From NCBI RefSeq assembly GCF_024609325.1, contig NZ_JANHMQ010000002.1:558001-622000 (forward strand): a stretch of DNA of 64,000 nt, in the 5' to 3' direction. Position 1 is the stretch's first letter; the number at the start of each line of letters is the position of its first letter. A model generated the notes under the pieces. It worked only from the letters and a program-made list of their open reading frames with translations, was not told where the DNA came from and did no database searches. Below, piece by piece: positions 1-7,761 of this stretch. The translations under genes and the position numbers were made by a program. The stretch is from Geothrix fuzhouensis. GTDB lineage: Bacteria; Acidobacteriota; Holophagae; Holophagales; Holophagaceae.

Positions 1-142
1 GCACGTCGAAGGGGAGGTGACCCTGGTTGACCCCTGCGCGGATGCCAAAGGCAAGGTCCGCGTGAAGGTGGTGGTGGCAAACCCGGACAGACGCATCCGC
101 GCCGGCCTCAAGGCCCAGGTGTTGCTTCCCGAAGGCCCCTGA
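1..142 (+). CDS. RND/HlyD-type periplasmic adaptor, C-terminal end (partial)
   Basis: The gene enters from the left edge and only its last 46 codons are here, read from base 2 to the TGA at 140-142. The peptide VTLVDPCADAKGKVRVKVVV followed by NPDRRIRAGLKAQVLLP matches the end of the beta-barrel and membrane-proximal part of membrane-fusion adaptors. In that family a 'VDP..D..GKVRV.V...NPD..L..GL.A.V' pattern is usual. The protein would link an inner-membrane pump to an outer-membrane channel. Only the 3' end is visible, so substrate and pump type cannot be stated. Confidence 0.7.
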   Translation, partial: HVEGEVTLVDPCADAKGKVRVKVVVANPDRRIRAGLKAQVLLPEGP

Positions 143-180
143 AAAACGCTCAGGAACTGGGTTTCATCCGCCCACTGAGA

Positions 181-426
181 TCAGAGCTTTTTGTGGGTGC
201 CGTCGCACATGGGCTTGGTGCCGCTGTGCTTGCAGCCGCAGAACCACTTGGTGCCGGTGATGTCGGCGGTATAGGCCATGGGCACGAACGGGCCGCCCTT
301 GTGGGAACCGTCGCAGAACGGCTGCTTCTTGCTGTTGCCGCAGGCGCACCAGTGGTAGGTCTTGCCCGCTTCGACCTCCACCTGGTACGGGCCCTTCTGG
401 GCGATGTGGGGCGTGGGATCCGTCAT
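181..426 (-). CDS. Double CDGSH iron-sulfur domain protein
   Basis: The protein has 81 residues and is built almost entirely of two CDGSH 2Fe-2S modules. The first has C27, C29, C38 and H42 (CDGSH); the second has C63, C65, C74 and H78 (CDGTH). Each module supplies the 3Cys-1His ligand set of the mitoNEET family, so two redox-active clusters are expected. There is no signal peptide or membrane helix, so it is probably cytosolic. Roles in electron transfer or cluster transfer are known for the family; the partner here is unknown. It lies 65 bases after the hemerythrin gene on the same strand and may be the end of a bioB-hemerythrin-CDGSH transcript. Confidence 0.9.
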   Translation of the reverse strand: MTDPTPHIAQKGPYQVEVEAGKTYHWCACGNSKKQPFCDGSHKGGPFVPMAYTADITGTKWFCGCKHSGTKPMCDGTHKKL

Positions 427-491
427 GGCGTGCCTCCTGTCGGGGTGCCTGTGGATGGGAGTCCACTATAGTCCTACCGTCCAGGAAACCC

Positions 492-1151
492 TCAATCGTC
501 CCGGCGCTCCTCCGCCTCCTCCCACTCCAGCTCGGTCCACCACTCGTACTCAAGGCCCTCGCAGGTGGTGCCGAAGGAGGGGCAGGCCACGCAGCCATCG
601 CCGCGATGGACCTCGGCATCGTGCAGGGGCGGATAGGCCTTGAGCAGGGCGAGGGCACCTTCCCGCGCGGCGGCCTCAGCCTCCGTCATGGGACGGGAGG
701 GTAGCTCCCGCACATGGAAGCGGCGCAGGCGCTCTTCGCCCTGGGGGTAGAGGACCGAGTTCTCGGCGTCGATGTGCCGCCACAGGGAGCGGCTGTAGTC
801 CACGGCCAGCGCCTCCACCTGGACACGATCCTCGTCTGCGGCCAGGGCGGAGCCCAGCAGGCCTTCCAGCCCGTCCAGCAGGCCCGCCATGCGCCGGTGC
901 TCCTCGGTGAGGGCCGCGATGGGGCCGCGGTCCGCGGGCAGCTCGGCCCGTTCCGCCAGGGCCTTGAAGAGCACTTCCTCCTCCTTGTGGTGGTGGAAGT
1001 CGCCGGCGTAGTGCCGGAAGAAGCCCATGAAGCGGGCGCCGTCGGCCGGGTTGCCCCGGCCCTCAAGCCGGACCTTCACGAAGGTCCGCAGGGAGCCCAG
1101 CATCTGGTCGATGAGGTCGTGTTCCGCGCGGAGGTCGTCGATGAGCTTCAT
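492..1151 (-). CDS. Hemerythrin-domain protein
   Basis: The protein has 219 residues. The four-helix hemerythrin ligand pattern is visible: H11 (EHDLI), H47, H53-H55 with E58/E59 (HHHKEEEVLF), H85 (EEHRRM), and H126 with E130 (HIDAENSVLYP). This is a diiron O2-binding or sensing domain of the YtfE/bacteriohemerythrin type. The last 50 residues add a Cys-bearing tail (CVACPSFGTTC) that is acidic and Trp-rich. The reading frame stays open upstream into bioB, but the ATG at 1151 begins the conserved domain and sits 5 bases after the bioB stop, so that start is chosen. O2 or NO handling is likely, and the bioB neighbour may gain protection for its Fe-S clusters (inference). Confidence 0.88.
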   Translation of the reverse strand: MKLIDDLRAEHDLIDQMLGSLRTFVKVRLEGRGNPADGARFMGFFRHYAGDFHHHKEEEVLFKALAERAELPADRGPIAALTEEHRRMAGLLDGLEGLLGSALAADEDRVQVEALAVDYSRSLWRHIDAENSVLYPQGEERLRRFHVRELPSRPMTEAEAAAREGALALLKAYPPLHDAEVHRGDGCVACPSFGTTCEGLEYEWWTELEWEEAEERRDD

Positions 1152-1156
1152 GATGC

Positions 1157-2107
1157 CTACAGCATAACGGCGGCGCCCTCCACCCGCATGCCCAGGGCGT
1201 TGAGCAGCCAGTGGTCGTGGTTGCCGCCGGGGTTGGGCGTGGTGAGGAGCTTCTCGCCCGTGAAGATGCTGTTGGCGCCCGCGAAGAAGCAGAGGGCCTG
1301 CAGCTCGTCGCTCATCTGCGTGCGGCCGGCGCTGAGGCGGATGCGGCTCTTGGGGAACAGGATGCGGGCTGTAGCGATCATGCGCACAAGTTCGAGCGGG
1401 GGCAGGGGATCCACGTTCGCCAGCGGCGTGCCGTCCACGGCCACGAACTGGTTGATGGGGATGCTCTCGGGCGCGGGCTCCAGCTCCGTCAGCTCCTGGA
1501 GGAAATGGATGCGCTGATCCACCGTCTCGCCCATGCCCACGATGCCGCCGGAGCACACCTCCAGGCCTGCGGCGCGCACGGCGGCGATGGTCTCCAGCCG
1601 CTCATCGAACTTCCGCGTGTGGATGATGGTCTCGTAGAAGTCGCGGCTGCTGTCGATGTTGTGGTTGTAGACCTGGCAGCCCGCGGCCTTGAGGCGCTTG
1701 GCCTGGGCCTCGTTGAGCATGCCGAGGGTGACGCAGACCTCCATGCCCATGCCGGACACGCCCTGCACCATGTCGAGCACCGCGTCGAAGTTGGCGTCAT
1801 CCTTCACTTCGCGCCAGGCGGCGCCCATGCAATAGCGCGTCGAGCCGTTCGCCTTCGCTTCGGCGGCGCCGGCCAGCACCTTCTGCACGTCCTTGAGGGG
1901 CTCCACCTTCAGGTCCGTCTGATAGCGGGCGCTCTGGGGGCAGTAGGCGCAGTCCTCGGGGCACGCGCCGGTCTTGATGGAATCCAGCGTGCAGAACTGG
2001 ATCTCTTCCGCGTTCCAGTGGGCCCGGTGGGCCGTGGCCGCCCGGTAGAGCAGCTCGGGCACGGGCAGATCGTGGATGGCGCGGATTTCGGCAGGGGACA
2101 TGGGCAT
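1157..2107 (-). CDS. bioB: Biotin synthase
   Basis: Radical SAM enzyme that inserts sulfur into dethiobiotin to make biotin. The 316-residue length is normal. The radical SAM cluster ligands are C49, C53 and C56 (ACPEDCAYC). Other family signatures are YNHNIDSS, CSGGIVGMGE, NQFVAVDGTPL and the C-terminal FAGANSIFTGEKLLTTPN. No other biotin genes are nearby; the hemerythrin gene follows after 5 bases. Two biotinyl-domain proteins are encoded near 62.3-62.8 kb and are plausible consumers of the cofactor. The start is the ATG at 2107; a shorter MSPAEI start two codons downstream is also possible. Confidence 0.97.
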   Translation of the reverse strand: MPMSPAEIRAIHDLPVPELLYRAATAHRAHWNAEEIQFCTLDSIKTGACPEDCAYCPQSARYQTDLKVEPLKDVQKVLAGAAEAKANGSTRYCMGAAWREVKDDANFDAVLDMVQGVSGMGMEVCVTLGMLNEAQAKRLKAAGCQVYNHNIDSSRDFYETIIHTRKFDERLETIAAVRAAGLEVCSGGIVGMGETVDQRIHFLQELTELEPAPESIPINQFVAVDGTPLANVDPLPPLELVRMIATARILFPKSRIRLSAGRTQMSDELQALCFFAGANSIFTGEKLLTTPNPGGNHDHWLLNALGMRVEGAAVML

Positions 2108-2325
2108 GGGTCACTCGCAAAGGGCCCATTCTATCCATAAGCATCGGCGAGGCGATTTATCGACCCATGGATCACTTATTGATCTGCACTGGTCTGTGCC
2201 GATTGTTGAAATTTGCCGGACAGGGCCCTGGGAATACCGGAGTAGACGGGTCTCCCCGGGACAGGAATCCCCTGTGCTAGATTGAGAGGCCCCGAATGGC
2301 TCAGAACCCCTTGTGAGGAGTGCCT

Positions 2326-4452
2326 TTGGCCGCCCGTTCCGACCTGTCAGTGCCCGCCACGACCCTGACCCGCGAACAGCGGGTCCGGCTCTTTCGCACG
2401 ATCTATGCGGCCCGCCGCATCGACGACAAAGAGATCATGGGCAAGCGTCAGAACAAGGTCTTCTTCCAGATCAACGGCGTGGGCCACGAGGCCATCCAGG
2501 CGGCGGCGGCCATGTGTTTCCGGCCTGGCCACGACTGGTTCTTCTTCTACTACCGCGACCGGGCCCTGGCCTACGGGCTTGGCTACACCGCCAAGGAGAT
2601 GTTCCTGGGCTCCGTGGGTTCCGTGGACGATCCCGCCAGCGGCGGCCGGCAGATGCCCAGCCACTGGGGCCACCAGGGCCTGAACATTTTCACCACCTCA
2701 AGTCCCACCGGCAGCCAGTTCCTCCATGCCGTGGGCGCGGCGGAGGCGGTCCTCCGGGCCGAGCAAGGCGGCTTGCAGGATGTGTTGGGCATCGCCTCCG
2801 ACGAGGTGATTCTGACCACCACGGGCGATGGGACCTGCAGCCAGGGCGAGTTCTGGGAAGCCGTCAGCAATGCGGTGAATCTGAAGGTACCCGTGGTCTT
2901 CCTGGTGGAGGATAACGGCTACGCCATCAGCACCCCCAGCGAGGTGCAGTACCCCGGCGGCAACGTCGCCGCCCTCCTCAAGGGCTACGAGGCCCATGGC
3001 CTGCTGATCCTGGATGAGGTGGACGGCTGCGATCCCCTCGCCAGCTACGCGGCCATGAAGGCCGCCGTGGATCACGCCCGCGCCCGCAAGGGGCCGGCCC
3101 TGGTGCGGGCCAAAGTGATCCGCCCTTACAGCCATTCCCTCTCCGACGACGAGCAGCTCTACAAGTCCAAAGCCCAGCGGGAGGCCGAGGCCTTGCGCGA
3201 TCCCATGGCCGCCTTCGCCAATCAGCTGGTGGCCTGGGGCGACCTGAGCCCCGAGCAGCTCCAGATGCTGAAAGAAGAGGTGCAGGCCGAGATCGACTTC
3301 GCCTGGGAGGAGGCCGAGGCCGCCCCCAGACCCGCGCCCGGAAGCTTCTATCAGCACCTGTACAGCGAAGAGGTGGACCCCACGTCGACCGCCTTCGATA
3401 CGGAACAGGCGGCGGGCGACCAGGCCACCGGCGCCAAGACGATGATCGACCTCATCAACGCCACCCTGAAGCATGAGATGGCGCGGGACCCGCGCATCCT
3501 CCTCTTCGGCGAGGATGTGGCAGACGCCAGCCGGGAAGAGATTCTTGGCGAGGTGAAGGGCAAGGGCGGTGTCTTCAAGGCCACCCATGGTCTCCAGAAG
3601 CAGTTCGGCAGCCACCGCGTTTACAACTCGCCTCTGGCGGAGGCCACCATCATCGGCCGGGCCATCGGCCTCGCCGCGCGGGGTTTCAAGCCCGTGGTGG
3701 AGATCCAGTTCTTCGACTACATCTGGCCCGCCATGCAGCAGCTCCGCGATGAGCTGGCCACCATCCGCTGGCGCTCCAACGGGACCTTCAAGGCGCCCGT
3801 GGTGGTGCGCGTGCCCATCGCCGGCTACCTCATGGGCGGCGCCACGTATCACAGCCAGTGCGGGGAGAGCACCTTCACCCACATCCCGGGTTTGAGGGTC
3901 GTCTGCCCCAGCACTGCCCTGGACGCCGCGGGCCTGCTGCGCACGGCCATCCGCTGCGACGATCCCGTGCTCTTCCTGGAGCCCAAGCACCTCTACCGGC
4001 AGACCCACAACAAGGGCAACGATCCCGGCCCCGACTTCCTGATCCCCTTCGGCAAGGCCCGCACCGTGCGCGAGGGCACGAGCCTGTCCGTCATCACCTA
4101 CGGCAACACCGTGCACCGCGCCGTTCAGGCCGCGCGGGAGGCGGAGAAGGAAGGCATCTCCGTGGAGATCATCGACCTCCGCACGCTCAACCCTTACGAC
4201 TGGGAGGCCATCGAGCGGACGGTGAAGAAGACCCACCGCGTGATCGTGGCCCACGAGGACACACTCAGCTGGGGCTATGGCAGCGAGATCGCGGCCCGCA
4301 TCGCTGACGAGCTGTTCTTCCACCTGGACGCCCCTGTGCGCCGGGTGGCGGCCAAGGACACCTGGGTGGCGTACTACCCGGCGCTGGAAGACGAGATCCT
4401 GCCCCAGCCGAAGGATTTCCTTGAAGGCTATCGGAAAATAACCGCAGTTTAA
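2326..4452 (+). CDS. Branched-chain 2-oxoacid dehydrogenase E1, alpha and beta fused
   Basis: Thiamine-diphosphate E1 that decarboxylates branched-chain 2-oxoacids and passes the acyl group to a lipoyl E2. The first half (about residues 1-330) is the alpha subunit, with the TPP motif GDG at 167-169 and N197 (EDNGYAIST). The second half (about 365-708) is the beta subunit, with [35 protein letters not shown] and VDLRTLNP-like [12 protein letters not shown]. Fusion in one chain is known in several phyla. E2 and E3 are not adjacent. A GTG at 2320 overlaps the Shine-Dalgarno GAGGAG (2315-2320); the in-frame TTG at 2326 lies 5 bases after it and is preferred. It is divergent from bioB; the 218-base gap holds only a weak extended -10-like TAGATT at 2278. 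Confidence 0.93.
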   Translation: MAARSDLSVPATTLTREQRVRLFRTIYAARRIDDKEIMGKRQNKVFFQINGVGHEAIQAAAAMCFRPGHDWFFFYYRDRALAYGLGYTAKEMFLGSVGSVDDPASGGRQMPSHWGHQGLNIFTTSSPTGSQFLHAVGAAEAVLRAEQGGLQDVLGIASDEVILTTTGDGTCSQGEFWEAVSNAVNLKVPVVFLVEDNGYAISTPSEVQYPGGNVAALLKGYEAHGLLILDEVDGCDPLASYAAMKAAVDHARARKGPALVRAKVIRPYSHSLSDDEQLYKSKAQREAEALRDPMAAFANQLVAWGDLSPEQLQMLKEEVQAEIDFAWEEAEAAPRPAPGSFYQHLYSEEVDPTSTAFDTEQAAGDQATGAKTMIDLINATLKHEMARDPRILLFGEDVADASREEILGEVKGKGGVFKATHGLQKQFGSHRVYNSPLAEATIIGRAIGLAARGFKPVVEIQFFDYIWPAMQQLRDELATIRWRSNGTFKAPVVVRVPIAGYLMGGATYHSQCGESTFTHIPGLRVVCPSTALDAAGLLRTAIRCDDPVLFLEPKHLYRQTHNKGNDPGPDFLIPFGKARTVREGTSLSVITYGNTVHRAVQAAREAEKEGISVEIIDLRTLNPYDWEAIERTVKKTHRVIVAHEDTLSWGYGSEIAARIADELFFHLDAPVRRVAAKDTWVAYYPALEDEILPQPKDFLEGYRKITAV

Positions 4453-4514
4453 GCCGCATGAAACAGGCAAGCCATGCAAAAAACCGATAGGATGGGCCCA
4501 TCACCGGAGGGTCC

Positions 4515-5306
4515 ATGCGCCTGGTTCCCATCTTGCTTCTCCTCGCGAACATCCCGGCATTCGCACAGTTAGGACGCTCAAGTGACTGGGGGCGCCCGCC
4601 GCAGATGAGCTGGACCCTTGGGTTCCATTGGGTGCAGCCTTCGGTATCCGCCAGCCTCCAGGGCAGCCGGCACGGCAAGGCCTCCTTGGTGGATACGGAT
4701 GCAGATCTTGGTTTGGCGCGAGATGGCAGGCCTCTCGGGGCCCTCCTGGAGTATCAGGGAGAGGCCTACGGTTTCCAGCTCACCTATGATTCGGAGCGCT
4801 ACCGCGGAGACCGGGTGCTGCCGCGTGCCATTGCCCTCGATGGCAGGCCCTACTCTGCGGGAACGCCCCTCCAGACCAGCGCAAAGGTCGAGGTCATGGA
4901 GGGCACCTGGACCTATAAGCTCATCCGGAATCCCGACGCTTGGCTGGGCTTCGACCTGGGTGTTCAGGTCTTCCGGTTGGACCTCAAGGCGCTCCCCCTT
5001 ACGCCTGTGTCCAGGGTCCAGCTGTCCAATCACACTGGGGTAGTGCCACAAGTGGGCCTCACGGGGTGGTCCTCGGGGGTCGATGGCCTGTTGGAATCCA
5101 GGATCTACGCCCGGTACTTCACCTACCGGGGAGCCACCTCCTTCCGATATGGAGTGGATGCCAGGGCCTACCTCTATCCGAACTTCGGCCTGAGGGCGTT
5201 CTTCGAAGACGGTCACGTGCGCGTTCCCGGCGGATCCCTTGAGGGAGACCTGGAACTCCATGCCGACCGGCGGATCACGGGCCTAGGTTTGGTGGTCCGG
5301 TTTTGA
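4515..5306 (+). CDS. Putative outer-membrane beta-barrel protein
   Basis: The protein has 263 residues and no family I recognise. It begins with a signal peptide (MRLVPILLLLANIPAFA) with cleavage expected near residue 17. The rest alternates polar and hydrophobic residues with many aromatics, as in transmembrane beta-strands (FHWVQPSVSASL, YGFQLTYDSERY, RIYARYFTYRG). It ends in ...GLGLVVRF, and a terminal Phe is the usual BAM recognition signal. A ribosome site GGAGG precedes the ATG. It lies 62 bases after the E1 gene, but a functional link is unlikely. Confidence concerns cell location only. Confidence 0.6.
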   Translation: MRLVPILLLLANIPAFAQLGRSSDWGRPPQMSWTLGFHWVQPSVSASLQGSRHGKASLVDTDADLGLARDGRPLGALLEYQGEAYGFQLTYDSERYRGDRVLPRAIALDGRPYSAGTPLQTSAKVEVMEGTWTYKLIRNPDAWLGFDLGVQVFRLDLKALPLTPVSRVQLSNHTGVVPQVGLTGWSSGVDGLLESRIYARYFTYRGATSFRYGVDARAYLYPNFGLRAFFEDGHVRVPGGSLEGDLELHADRRITGLGLVVRF

Positions 5307-5411
5307 AAATCGAGACAACCCGCAGAAAAAAACGGTGGACTCCGGCAATCCTGTCATGCTGTTTGGCGTGACCCGCCAGGGGCGGAATTCACATCAACGC
5401 AATGACGGCCT

Positions 5412-5453
5412 TGTCTGGGGAATGTCATCGCTAAATCATCACCAGACATTCTG
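5412..5453 (+). promoter_or_regulatory. Cold-shock mRNA leader with two mutually exclusive stems
   Basis: CCAGAC (5442-5447) can pair with GTCTGG (5413-5418). The overlapping GACATTC (5445-5451) can instead pair with GAATGTC (5420-5426). Both stems use GAC at 5445-5447, so only one can form. The ribosome site AGGA and the csp ATG at 5466 follow at once. Long, temperature-dependent leaders are known for cspA-type mRNAs; that this is a switch is inference. Confidence 0.35.
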
Positions 5454-5465
5454 CAGGAAACAGTC

Positions 5466-5669
5466 ATGGCACAGGGCACCGTCAAGTGGTTCAACGCCGA
5501 GAAGGGCTTCGGCTTCATCACCCCCGATGAGGGCGGCGCTGATCTCTTCGTCCACCACACCGCCATCCAGGGCGGCGGCTTCCGCACGCTGGACGAGAAC
5601 CAGCGCGTCAGCTTCGAAGTCGCACAGGGCCAGAAGGGCCCCCAGGCGACCAACGTCCAGAAGATCTAG
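5466..5669 (+). CDS. Cold-shock protein, CspA family
   Basis: A 67-residue single cold-shock domain (OB fold) that binds single-stranded RNA or DNA and acts as an RNA chaperone. The RNP1 motif KGFGFI is at 13-18 and the RNP2-like DLFVHH at 26-31; W8, F15, F17 and F28 are the usual base-stacking aromatics. Its length is typical of the family. The ATG at 5466 follows AGGAAACAGTC. The gene stands alone, with a structured leader upstream and a strong hairpin terminator downstream, so it is probably monocistronic and highly expressed. Confidence 0.96.
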   Translation: MAQGTVKWFNAEKGFGFITPDEGGADLFVHHTAIQGGGFRTLDENQRVSFEVAQGQKGPQATNVQKI

Positions 5670-5690
5670 TTCTTCTTACCGTTCCAAAGA

Positions 5691-5716
5691 AAAGGCGGCC
5701 CATTGGGCCGCCTTTT
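5691..5716 (+). terminator. Rho-independent terminator after the csp gene
   Basis: AAAGGCGGCCC (5691-5701) pairs perfectly with GGGCCGCCTTT (5705-5715) around an ATT loop and is followed by a short T run. A and T runs flank the stem on both sides, so it can also serve the convergent gene that ends at 5734. Confidence 0.85.
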
Positions 5717-5733
5717 CGCAGTCGCCTTGGGGT

Positions 5734-6078
5734 TTAGTGGTGGTCGTGTCTGTTCGTCACGGCGGGTTTGCCGATGAATTCGGCTTTGCGTCCGAAGAAG
5801 ATCACCCACAAGCCGAAGAGTCCCAGGACCACGAGGCCCAGGGCCATGAAGGCATGCCGGAGGGCCACCAGGCCAGTCCAGTGGAAGCCCAGCAGGCCGA
5901 TGATCAGGCCGAGGAAGCCGGTGCCGATGAGCACGAGGCCCCAGCGGGCCGAGGCCAGGGAGGTCTGTTCCACCTCTTCGGGGACGGTGCCGAGGGGATT
6001 CTTCACCTCGCCAGCCACATGAGTGCCCTGGAAGATCAGGACGAAGAAGAGGATGAAGTAGAAGACTAGGAAGAGCAT
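5734..6078 (-). CDS. Small membrane protein of unknown function
   Basis: The protein has 114 residues and no recognisable family. Three hydrophobic helices are visible: about residues 1-18 (LFLVFYFILFFVLIF), 45-67 (WGLVLIGTGFLGLIIGLLGF) and 75-97 (FMALGLVVLGLFGLWVIFFG). It ends in a short His-rich tail (RHDHH). The reading frame is open for another 23 codons upstream, but the ATG at 6078 is preferred: GGTGAGG lies 8 bases before it and the first helix begins there. The 179 bases upstream, up to the TetR gene, hold no convincing gene apart from the possible relic discussed under that TetR entry. Confidence 0.55.
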   Translation of the reverse strand: MLFLVFYFILFFVLIFQGTHVAGEVKNPLGTVPEEVEQTSLASARWGLVLIGTGFLGLIIGLLGFHWTGLVALRHAFMALGLVVLGLFGLWVIFFGRKAEFIGKPAVTNRHDHH

Positions 6079-6257
6079 GAGTAAACCCTCACCTTTCTTC
6101 CTAACACGAATTCCCACCCCCCGGGTGTATTTCGGAGCAGGGGTCACAACCTCTCGCCTCCCCGGATATCCTCGGAACTACTTGATTTCAGTGTTCATCC
6201 AATACATTCCGGCCCGCCAGGAGGAAGCAAGGGAGAGCAAGGCCCAGGAGGACGAGT

Positions 6258-6935
6258 TCACCCTAGGCAGCGCTCTGCGTAGTCAGGAGAATGACGGCAG
6301 GCTTCATGTCCGGCCTCCCGCCCCACGCAGGACCAGGTCAGAGCGCGATCCACCCAGACGCTGGGCTCTTCCTCGATCCCGCTCCGGTGGCTGTGATAGA
6401 GCGAGGCTTCGAGGACGCCGAAACAGAGCTGAGTGAGGAACTCGACATCCAGATCCTGGAGCTGTCCCACCTCCACCGCGACGCGGAGGATGCCCTTCAG
6501 GCGCGCCCGTTCGGTTTCGTAGATCCCCTTCAGGCGGGGCAGGAACCTGGACTCGAAGCCCCAGTCGTAGTGGACCCGATCGTGGATGAACATGGGGAGC
6601 CAGATAACCCTGCCTTTGAACTGGTCCGCATGGATCAGGAACATGGCGCGCAGCTGCTCCAGGGGTGGACGGTCCACCCGGAGGATCGCCTCGGCCTGGG
6701 CCATGAAGTGCTCCGCCCGGCGGGCAACCACCTGTTCATAGCGTTCCTGCTTGGAGGGGAAGTGCTCGTAGAGCCCCTGCATCCCGATCTGGGCCTCGGC
6801 AGCGACCTCCTGCATCGTAGATTCCTCGAAGGACTTCCGGCTGAACACCCGACTGGTCGCACCCAGTAATAGGTCTTTGCTTTGTTGTTTTTCCAGCATC
6901 TTCCGGCCCATGGTCATCGGAAACCCCGAACCCAT
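6258..6935 (-). CDS. TetR-family regulator, C-terminus probably frameshifted
   Basis: The N-terminal helix-turn-helix is typical: FSRKSFEESTMQEVAAEAQI then GMQGLYEHFPSKQERYE. The 225-residue product ends oddly with RALTWSCVGREAGHEACRHS and so on. If one G is restored near 6338-6340, the end reads RALDLVLRGAGGRT followed by TGA (6304-6306), a normal TetR ending. The restored stop would overlap an ATG at 6307 in an ATGA junction. A single-base deletion is therefore suspected, leaving a foreign tail of about 25 residues. The downstream coupled gene survives only as a short broken frame. The start at 6935 is uncertain; in-frame ATGs lie at 6917 and 6911. The gene is divergent from the next TetR gene. 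Confidence 0.75.
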   Translation of the reverse strand: MGSGFPMTMGRKMLEKQQSKDLLLGATSRVFSRKSFEESTMQEVAAEAQIGMQGLYEHFPSKQERYEQVVARRAEHFMAQAEAILRVDRPPLEQLRAMFLIHADQFKGRVIWLPMFIHDRVHYDWGFESRFLPRLKGIYETERARLKGILRVAVEVGQLQDLDVEFLTQLCFGVLEASLYHSHRSGIEEEPSVWVDRALTWSCVGREAGHEACRHSPDYAERCLG

Positions 6936-6974
6936 ATTCCGAATTGAGAATTTCAGTTATTACCGTCAAGTCTT

Positions 6975-7063
6975 CAATCAATTCACTTCGAGGAGGTCTT
7001 TCCTGCTTGACTGATTCAAACGATTGATTAATTCTTGGACCATGTTGTTCAATCGGTTGATTG
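6975..7063. promoter_or_regulatory. Divergent TetR-TetR control region with CAATC/GATTG repeats
   Basis: CAATC or its complement GATTG occurs at 6975-6979, at 7022-7026, and as the dyad CAATC-GGTT-GATTG at 7050-7063. A possible plus-strand promoter is TTGACT (7007-7012) with TAATTC (7029-7034). The dyad would then lie just downstream of the transcription start, where a TetR repressor commonly binds. Which of the two regulators binds is not known. Confidence 0.4.
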
Positions 7064-7076
7064 GAAACGAGGGGAC

Positions 7077-7760
7077 ATGAACGCACAACCCACCGACGCA
7101 TCTTTTGACACGCGGCAACGACTCATCGAGGCGGCGATCCTGACGTTCGCCGAAAAGGGTTTCGATGGGGTCGGCATTCGCGAGATCGCCTTGAGGGCCA
7201 AGGCCAATTCGGCCTTGGTGACGTACCATTTCGGCGGCAAGGAGGGCCTCTACCTGGAGGCCCTCAGGTACATCTTCAACCGGAAGGCCTGCCATGTGGC
7301 CGAGCTGGCCGCCGCGCCCCGCTTCGAGGGGCCGGGGGCCCGCGAGGCGGCCATCCAGGGCCTGAAGAGCCATATCCGTGCCTTCATGGAGGACCTGATG
7401 GCCTGCGACCGCGGGCCTGATCCGCTGGACGAGGCCGCCATGGCGCTCATGGCCCGCGAGATGCAGGCACCCCGCCCGGTGTCCTCGGCCCTACTCATGG
7501 AGCAGATCCGGCCCCACGTCGAGCACCTGATGCACTGCCTCCAGGTGCTGCGCGCCGACCTTACCACGGACGAGCTCCTGAACATGGGCATGAGCATCCA
7601 GGGCCAGATGCTCTACTTCCGCAACTCCCTGGGGATCGCCCGGCTCATCCGTGGGAACCCGAACTACCCGGAGGACCTCGAGGGAGTCATCCGGCACTTC
7701 ACCGATTTCAGCCTGCGGGGACTTGGTATTCCCGAAGCCTTCCCCCAGTCGAGGAACTGA
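7077..7760 (+). CDS. TetR-family regulator (CerR/YbiH-like) of the RND pump operon
   Basis: The protein has 227 residues. The N-terminal HTH reads FAEKGFDGVGIREIALRAKA then NSALVTYHFGGKEGLY. 'NSALVTYHFGGKEGLY' and the roughly 130-residue C-terminal ligand domain resemble the CerR/YbiH (CecR) subgroup, which controls efflux genes. The ATG at 7077 follows GAGGGG by 2 bases. A TTG at 7035 is in frame but would run through the likely operator (7050-7063), so it is disfavoured. One base separates its stop from the TolC start, so it heads the TolC-adaptor-RND-nitroreductase operon and probably represses it. The inducer is unknown. Confidence 0.88.
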   Translation: MNAQPTDASFDTRQRLIEAAILTFAEKGFDGVGIREIALRAKANSALVTYHFGGKEGLYLEALRYIFNRKACHVAELAAAPRFEGPGAREAAIQGLKSHIRAFMEDLMACDRGPDPLDEAAMALMAREMQAPRPVSSALLMEQIRPHVEHLMHCLQVLRADLTTDELLNMGMSIQGQMLYFRNSLGIARLIRGNPNYPEDLEGVIRHFTDFSLRGLGIPEAFPQSRN

Positions 7761-7761
7761 C

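Noticed and set aside
2698-4479. A 593-codon open frame antisense to the fused E1 gene
   Set aside because: The E1 reading frame is complete and conserved; the antisense frame is low in information and has no domain.
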